From SHAN690 sp038131955 (lineage in GTDB: Bacteria; Bacteroidota; Bacteroidia; Flavobacteriales_G; Salibacteraceae): 64,000 nucleotides of DNA. The stretch is taken from contig JAYPQK010000011.1 of NCBI GenBank assembly GCA_038131955.1, positions 154,382 to 218,381 on the forward strand, in the 5' to 3' direction. Shown here piece by piece: positions 58,787-64,000 of the stretch. The translations under genes and the position numbers were made by a program. How positions within the stretch are numbered: the first letter of the stretch is position 1; each line of letters opens with the position of its first letter. The notes beneath the pieces are model-generated. The model was not told the origin of the DNA and ran no database searches. It saw nothing but the letters and a program-made list of their open reading frames with translations.

Positions 58787-60766
58787 TTACTTTTCAATGG
58801 ATCGGAAAACCTCCATGTCGATGTCGAAGGCATACTTCGCTCTCAACTCTTCGATCCAAGATTTTTCCAAATAGCTCTGATAATCGGAAGTCACTAGACC
58901 TCGACATTCTTGCAAAGCCTTTGGCTGCGGCTCCATGACCGAATAGATCTGAACGATCACTTTCTTACCATTCTCACCATCGAGTTGGGTGATTCCTTCA
59001 GCCCAGTTCACCTTGTCAATGTAGTCGTCATCTCCTTTGGCGTAAAGACCGGAACGAATGGTCAGATTGAGTGGGTTCTCCTTGTTGACCTTCTCTATGA
59101 TATCGTTGTCGGCATAGCCTTTCTTCAATCGCTTCTTGGCCATCTTGATGGTAGACTTCGCTATGGCCTCATTCTCGCACAAGTAGACGGAAGCATCAAC
59201 ACGCTCTCCCAACATGTAGTTGGTCTTATTATTCTCATAAAACGCCTCCAGACCAGCCGTATCCTTCACTGCTTTCGACCACACCTTCTCGTCCATCAAG
59301 TCGAAAAGAAGGATGCCATCGTGGTATTCTTGAAGCAGTGCTATGAAGTCTTCGTATTTCGCCGGAAGGATCTCACGCTCAAAATCGATCAGCATAGCAT
59401 TCACAAATCCGTCCCACTGTTCAGCCAAGACATCCTTAATGGTCTGTCCTTCACCGTAGCGGCGTTGGAACTTGTTTAGGTAATCGAAGTAATCCTTCTG
59501 GGTGAAATTCTGGGTGGTATTGCTGTACTTGCTATCGGTGATGCTCAGCACCACACCATCGAGGTTATCTTGCTCCTCTGGAGACCATTTCCCTTCGAGG
59601 TAATCGCTGGTTACCAACTTGTCAACGACTGCCTTGCTTTTGTAGTTGAAGCTCAAGGTATACTCCTCCTTCAATTGCTTCAAGAGCGAGCGACGACCTT
59701 TCTGTCCGCGTGAATCGCGTTCGATCCGTTGCTTGATCTGACCTTTGAGCTCTTCAAAAGAACCAATGCCTCTATAATCAACACGCTGAATGATGTGCCA
59801 ACCGTAGTTCGATTGAACCGGTTCAGAGATCTCACCATTCTTCTCCAAGGAGAACGCCGCATCTTCAAAGGCTTGCACCATTCTTCCTGTTCCGAACCAA
59901 GGAAGCAAACCTCCGTTCTTGGCTGATGATTTATCGTCAGAGTACTCCTTCGCCAGGGTAGCGAAATCCTCTCCGTTCTTGAGTCGCTGGTAGATCTCAT
60001 CCGCCTTCTCCTTCGCACGGGTCTGCTCTTCCGGTGTCATGCTTGTAGACGACTTCACCATGATGTGAGCCGCGTGGACCTCTCCTCTAGCCGGACGACG
60101 ATCCTTCACAAAAACTACATGGTATCCAAAGCGAGTTCGGATCTGATCACTCAACTTCCCTACCTCGGTTTCATAAGCAGCGTTCTCAAATGGATACACC
60201 ATAGAGAAAGCTGTGAAGTAGCCTAGATCTTCAGCGATCACATCTTTGTCATTCGTGCTACGGATCTTGCCCAACGCCATTTGCATGTCGCGCTCAGAAG
60301 TGATTCCCTTCGCGAGGTTCTTCAATTTCTTGAGGGCTGCAACGGTGTCTTTCGCAGGCGCTTCCTCACCCACCTTCACTAGGATGTGATAGGCGGCTAC
60401 GTCTTCTTGCATCCGATCATATGCCTCTTGGATCAATTGATCGTTCATCTTACGATCGACCAAGTAAGGTTGAGCCAACTGTCGACGGTAACCTGCTAGT
60501 TCATTGATGAATTTCTGGGCCGTATCCATTCCCAAATCTTCTGCAGCTTTTACCTTCAGCTTGAAGTTGAGGAACAGATCAAGGTATTCTTCCATGGTCT
60601 TCTTATCGACCACGTTGGATGTATTGTTCTTGTTGTAGATTGCCAGAAACTCACTGACCGTTACGCTGTCTTTCTCTATCGTCATGAGTACTTGATCGTT
60701 CTGCGCCATAGCGCCAAACGTCATCCATCCCATCAACATCACTCCAATGACTCTCTTCATATCCAT
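58787..60766 (-). CDS. PpiD/SurA-like periplasmic isomerase with two parvulin domains
   Basis: A 659-residue protein from the ATG at 60766 (a TTG three codons earlier is possible). Signal peptide ending MTFGAMAQ. Helical SurA-type N-domain about 25-120; first parvulin about 120-225 (AAYHILVKVGEE, GYHVVFVKDRRP); second parvulin about 228-335 (AAHIMVKSS, FATLAKEYSDDKSSAKNGG, WFGTGRMVQAF, GWHIIQRVDYRG). A long C-terminal region (about 340-659) is helical and probably binds substrates. First gene of the three-chaperone cluster, 28 bases after guaB. Confidence 0.85.
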   Translation of the reverse strand: MDMKRVIGVMLMGWMTFGAMAQNDQVLMTIEKDSVTVSEFLAIYNKNNTSNVVDKKTMEEYLDLFLNFKLKVKAAEDLGMDTAQKFINELAGYRRQLAQPYLVDRKMNDQLIQEAYDRMQEDVAAYHILVKVGEEAPAKDTVAALKKLKNLAKGITSERDMQMALGKIRSTNDKDVIAEDLGYFTAFSMVYPFENAAYETEVGKLSDQIRTRFGYHVVFVKDRRPARGEVHAAHIMVKSSTSMTPEEQTRAKEKADEIYQRLKNGEDFATLAKEYSDDKSSAKNGGLLPWFGTGRMVQAFEDAAFSLEKNGEISEPVQSNYGWHIIQRVDYRGIGSFEELKGQIKQRIERDSRGQKGRRSLLKQLKEEYTLSFNYKSKAVVDKLVTSDYLEGKWSPEEQDNLDGVVLSITDSKYSNTTQNFTQKDYFDYLNKFQRRYGEGQTIKDVLAEQWDGFVNAMLIDFEREILPAKYEDFIALLQEYHDGILLFDLMDEKVWSKAVKDTAGLEAFYENNKTNYMLGERVDASVYLCENEAIAKSTIKMAKKRLKKGYADNDIIEKVNKENPLNLTIRSGLYAKGDDDYIDKVNWAEGITQLDGENGKKVIVQIYSVMEPQPKALQECRGLVTSDYQSYLEKSWIEELRAKYAFDIDMEVFRSIEK

Positions 60767-60802
60767 CTTGCTCAATTCTGTTTTTAGACTACAATAGATG
60801 CT

Positions 60803-62275
60803 TTATCGGCTTGTATAGTTGGGTGCTTCACGCGTGATCGACACATCGTGTGGGTGACTCTCACGTACACCCGCTGCGGTTATCCGAATGAAAGTAGCTT
60901 TCTTCAATTCGTCGATATCTTTCGCTCCGCAGTATCCCATACCGGCGCGCAGACCTCCGATCGCTTGGTAAAGCACCTCGCTTAGTTTCCCCTTGTAAGG
61001 AACACGGCCAGAAATTCCTTCCGGCACCAATTTCTTGATATCATCTTCAACATCCTGGAAGTAGCGGTCGCTCGATCCCTTTTGCATTGCTTCCAAGCTT
61101 CCCATTCCTCGGTAGCTCTTGAAGCGACGTCCTTCGTAGATGATGGTTTCTCCAGGAGACTCCTCGACTCCGGCAAACATGGAACCTACCATTACGGATG
61201 ATGCTCCTGCCGCCAGGGCCTTGACGATATCACCGCTGAAGCGGATACCCCCATCACCGATGACAGGAACTCCTGTATCCTTAATGGCGTTGTACACCTC
61301 CATGATCGCACTGAGTTGAGGAACACCCACACCGGCAATGACACGGGTGGTGCAGATCGAGCCCGGACCGATTCCTACTTTCACGCCATCAGCACCTGCT
61401 TCTACCAAGGCTTTCGCGGCTTCAGCAGTAGCGATGTTACCAACCACATAGTCGACCTGGTTTCCGAAGCGCTTACGAGCCTCTTTCAAGGTATCGATCA
61501 CTCCTTTCGAATGACCGTGGGCAGTATCAATGATCAAGGCGTCGACCCCCGCGTTGATGAGCGCTTCCATACGATCGAAGGTATCAGGAGTGATTCCAAC
61601 GGCAGCGGCAACGCGAAGTCGTCCGTACTCATCCTTACACGCGTTAGGCTTGATACGGGACTTGATGATGTCTTTAAAGGTGATCAATCCAAGAAGGTTG
61701 TTCTCATCGTCTACGACCAGCAACTTCTCGATCTTGTGGTTCTGAAGGATACCTTCCGCTTTCGCAAGATCGCTTCCATCCTTGGTGGTAACAAGGCCTT
61801 CGCTGGTCATGACCTCCGCGATCGGACGCTGCATGGATTTCTCAAATCTCAGGTCTCGATTGGTAACGATTCCCTTGAGCTTTTTGTGCTCATCCACTAC
61901 AGGAATACCGCCGATCGAATGCTCCTTCATCAAGGCCAAGGCCTCACCGATGGTCGCATTGGACAAAATGGTCACAGGGTCTTGGATCATCCCGCTCTCT
62001 GATCTTTTCACCTTTCTGACCTCAGCCGCTTGCTCTTCGACACTCATGTTCTTGTGCAAAACACCGATACCACCCTCCTGCGCCAAAGCAATGGCAAGTC
62101 CGGACTCGGTTACGGTATCCATGGCCGCAGAAACGACCGGAGCACGAAGCTCGATGTTGCGTGAAAAACGGGAGGTGATCTCTACGTTTCTAGGTAGGAT
62201 CTCCGAATAGCTAGGTACAAGAAGTACGTCGTCGAAGGTCAATCCTTCTTTGATCTGTTGTGCGGGGTTACTCAT
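60803..62275 (-). CDS. guaB: IMP dehydrogenase
   Basis: A 490-residue enzyme oxidising IMP to XMP, the committed step of GMP synthesis. TIM barrel with a paired CBS module inserted (about 95-205). Catalytic loop GIGPGSICTTRVIAGVGVPQ (20 residues) with Cys308. Flap residues near DRYFQ and the C-terminal SHPHDVSITREAPNY end are typical. Length normal. It precedes the chaperone cluster on the same strand, a common order in Bacteroidota. Confidence 0.96.
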   Translation of the reverse strand: MSNPAQQIKEGLTFDDVLLVPSYSEILPRNVEITSRFSRNIELRAPVVSAAMDTVTESGLAIALAQEGGIGVLHKNMSVEEQAAEVRKVKRSESGMIQDPVTILSNATIGEALALMKEHSIGGIPVVDEHKKLKGIVTNRDLRFEKSMQRPIAEVMTSEGLVTTKDGSDLAKAEGILQNHKIEKLLVVDDENNLLGLITFKDIIKSRIKPNACKDEYGRLRVAAAVGITPDTFDRMEALINAGVDALIIDTAHGHSKGVIDTLKEARKRFGNQVDYVVGNIATAEAAKALVEAGADGVKVGIGPGSICTTRVIAGVGVPQLSAIMEVYNAIKDTGVPVIGDGGIRFSGDIVKALAAGASSVMVGSMFAGVEESPGETIIYEGRRFKSYRGMGSLEAMQKGSSDRYFQDVEDDIKKLVPEGISGRVPYKGKLSEVLYQAIGGLRAGMGYCGAKDIDELKKATFIRITAAGVRESHPHDVSITREAPNYTSR

Positions 62276-62299
62276 TGCGAACGGCTCTTAAAAATTGGG

Positions 62300-62307
62300 C
62301 AAAAATA
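62300..62307 (-). promoter_or_regulatory. -7 box of guaB
   Basis: TATTTTTG on the minus strand, 25 bases before the ATG; fits TAnnTTTG. No clear -33 element. Confidence 0.45.
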
Positions 62308-62366
62308 AGGAGACCGTAACGTTTAACCGCCCGTAATTTCTAAATAGTCTTTAATAAAGGTGAATA

Positions 62367-64000
62367 TTAGCGGATCAAGTGCACCTTGCCGGTCCGCTCA
62401 ACCCGCTCACCAAGTACATTCATCAATGTAATGTGATAAGCATAGGTGCCGTTGGCTGACCCTTGACCATTCCAACCTTCATTCGGATCTGAGGTCTCAA
62501 ACACCCTATTTCCCATACGATCAAAGATGATCAGGGTGTAATCGGCATGATCGATGAAGTTGACATAGGGAAGGAACTCGTCATTGTACCCGTCCCCATC
62601 CGGTGTGAAAGCATTGGGAATAAAGGCCAAGGCCGGAAACTCCAGACAGAGCAAGTTAGAGATCGATGAATCCTGAATACCATAGCTATTCTCGCCATCC
62701 TCCACGGCACGAACGAAGTAGCATACATTGCCCTGCACATCTTCTAAGTAAGCGATATCGTCTTTGTGTTTCGCAGGCTTTTCGTACGAGGCAAGTATAT
62801 CTCTCCAACCCGCTTCACGCACCAACTCGTACTCTAGCAACCCATTTCCCAGCGAGTCGAATCCTTCATACTCATTCCACTCCAAGGTATTGATGAGGTC
62901 TCTGACATTCTTGGTACCCGAAATATGGACACTTTGAACCTCTTGCGATCGACCGATGATGTCACCGCACACGTCAAAGGCCGCTACTTGATAATGATAA
63001 GACAGCCGATCTGCTTCCCCGTCCTCGTCTAAGATGAAAAATTGAGACACTTCCTCCGCATCGATACGATTGACCAACACGTACCGACCGTCGTACGATA
63101 ATGCCCTGAACAGACCGTACTCAAACGTCTCAGCCGTTGAATCAGCCAGAATATGGACCTCGTTGAGACCGGAAGAGTGATCATTCTTGATGCTCTTGAT
63201 GTAGAGGTAATCGGGCTCATTTTTCGCCTTCATACTGAAGTTAAGCTTATTGGAGAGCGCTTCTTTTCCGGTATTTCCATCCACCGCGGTCACCACGTAT
63301 GTGTATTTAAATCCGGCCACGAGTCCGCTATCCACGAATATGCTGTCAGAAGCGGATAGCACGGCGATTCGTTGTGAGGGTCCGTTATCGGTTCGGCGAT
63401 AGACATGAAAGCCCCCAAGGTTGCGCACTCCGAGTACAAAGGGTTCAGCAGGGTGCGACCATTTGATGGCCAACTTACCCGGACAGCGGTCAAAGTCGAC
63501 CGTATCGATGAACATGGTCACGAAGCGGAGGCTGTCTGCCGCTTGGTTATACCACATATTGGTTGAATCGAAGCAGCTATCAAACGGGGCTACTGATAGA
63601 GTTTCCGGTTGGATCAAACCATTGATATTGTTCTCGGTGTAGGTCCACTCCAAGGTTCCTGCACCGTAGGATGTGTCGGTTCTATTGAAATCTTCGAAAT
63701 AGAAGAGCATATAGCCATAGGTATCCTCTGACCTACTCGCGTTCCATTCCAGATTGACAAATCCGGTAGCTGTATCTACGCTGGCACATTCCAAGTTGAC
63801 GCGTTGGGGCGGCTCCATATCGATCACCACCTTCGAGGCATCATTAGATCGGCTGATACAACCTCCTACTCCTTTCGTTTCCACCTTATAGAGCACGGTC
63901 TGTTCACAAGAATACACCGTGTCGCGAACGGCGGTCTGTGGATATTCCAGCGTGCGGAAGAGTTGCCATGCACCCGCCTGCCAGCGGTATACCCGATAGA
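62367..64000 (-). CDS. T9SS type B-sorted surface protein, 5' part outside the window
   Basis: At least 543 codons, still open at the right edge; the GTG at 63917 is internal. Fibronectin type III/Ig-like modules repeat (VNLEWNASRSEDTYGYMLFY, FKYTYVVTAVDGNTGKEAL, SYHYQVAAFDVCGD). The last ~85 residues are the gliding-motility-associated (CHU_C, type B) sorting domain: FIPNAFTPDGDGYNDEFLPY (20 residues), YTLIIFDRMGNRVFETSD, a GWNGQGSANGTYAYHI turn and a RVERTGKVHLIR end. It is exported through T9SS and attached to the cell surface. It points the same way as guaB. Confidence 0.9.
   Translation of the reverse strand, partial: YRVYRWQAGAWQLFRTLEYPQTAVRDTVYSCEQTVLYKVETKGVGGCISRSNDASKVVIDMEPPQRVNLECASVDTATGFVNLEWNASRSEDTYGYMLFYFEDFNRTDTSYGAGTLEWTYTENNINGLIQPETLSVAPFDSCFDSTNMWYNQAADSLRFVTMFIDTVDFDRCPGKLAIKWSHPAEPFVLGVRNLGGFHVYRRTDNGPSQRIAVLSASDSIFVDSGLVAGFKYTYVVTAVDGNTGKEALSNKLNFSMKAKNEPDYLYIKSIKNDHSSGLNEVHILADSTAETFEYGLFRALSYDGRYVLVNRIDAEEVSQFFILDEDGEADRLSYHYQVAAFDVCGDIIGRSQEVQSVHISGTKNVRDLINTLEWNEYEGFDSLGNGLLEYELVREAGWRDILASYEKPAKHKDDIAYLEDVQGNVCYFVRAVEDGENSYGIQDSSISNLLCLEFPALAFIPNAFTPDGDGYNDEFLPYVNFIDHADYTLIIFDRMGNRVFETSDPNEGWNGQGSANGTYAYHITLMNVLGERVERTGKVHLIR

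Overview
The window is chromosomal DNA from a Bacteroidota bacterium, most likely a marine-type Flavobacteriales (Cryomorphaceae or Schleiferiaceae-like; the family is an inference). The evidence is type IX secretion (T9SS) C-terminal sorting domains of type A (0.5-3.3 kb and 16.8-18.7 kb) and type B (right edge), a PorD (DUF4835) gene beside coaBC, a PorP/SprF remnant, bacteroidal promoters (TTG - 19/20 bp - TAnnTTTG), start codons without clear Shine-Dalgarno sites, and genes for sphingolipid-type long-chain base synthesis.

Left third (0-26 kb). An alpha/beta hydrolase runs off the left edge beside a T9SS-exported beta-propeller and its lipoprotein partner. A 600-base non-coding stretch with a hairpin repeat follows. 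Next come an outer-membrane barrel, an orphan RNA-metallohydrolase tail, a fused double short-chain dehydrogenase and a coenzyme-B12 fused acyl-CoA mutase (IcmF). Then lie a GT-C glycosyltransferase with a methyltransferase, a truncated sulfide:quinone-reductase-like gene, a GT2/DUF4199 pair, the SRP RNA with its promoter and terminator, a PNGase-F-like T9SS protein, an aldo/keto reductase, aat, an RsmF-like methyltransferase, a ferredoxin and several envelope genes (DUF3108, DUF1573, S41 protease, EEP nuclease).

Middle (26-41 kb). Two large secreted SPOR-containing proteins are followed by a LOG-family hydrolase, a TolB-like lipoprotein, clpP and a single-domain response regulator whose phospho-acceptor Asp is Gly. 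Then comes the housekeeping run bamD-rpoZ-coaBC-porD, a serine-palmitoyltransferase-like enzyme facing the other way, a DUF2911 protein, an FKBP isomerase, and a TerB/DnaJ protein divergent from an unknown gene.

Accessory, decaying region (41.3-49.8 kb). It begins at tRNA-Ser(GCT), whose 3' end is duplicated about 140 bp downstream. After acs lie the tail of a dead porin and a deletion chimera joining the start of a T9SS substrate to the end of a PorP/SprF gene. A lipoprotein gene and tRNA-Pro/tRNA-Arg follow. A low-GC segment then holds a two-gene uncharacterised module between duplicated terminators, an OmpA-family gene reduced to its two ends, and a 5'-truncated tyrosine integrase. This looks like an old integration and deletion hotspot.

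Right part (49.8-64 kb). A TPR-SpoIIE phosphatase, a small lipoprotein, a split MacAB-like exporter (ATPase, two permeases, adaptor), a three-gene SurA/PpiD periplasmic chaperone cluster downstream of guaB, and a T9SS type B protein cut by the window edge.

No CRISPR array, rRNA operon, intact transposase or complete prophage was seen. Many annotated starts were moved inward to the ATG that gives a proper signal peptide or avoids a promoter.
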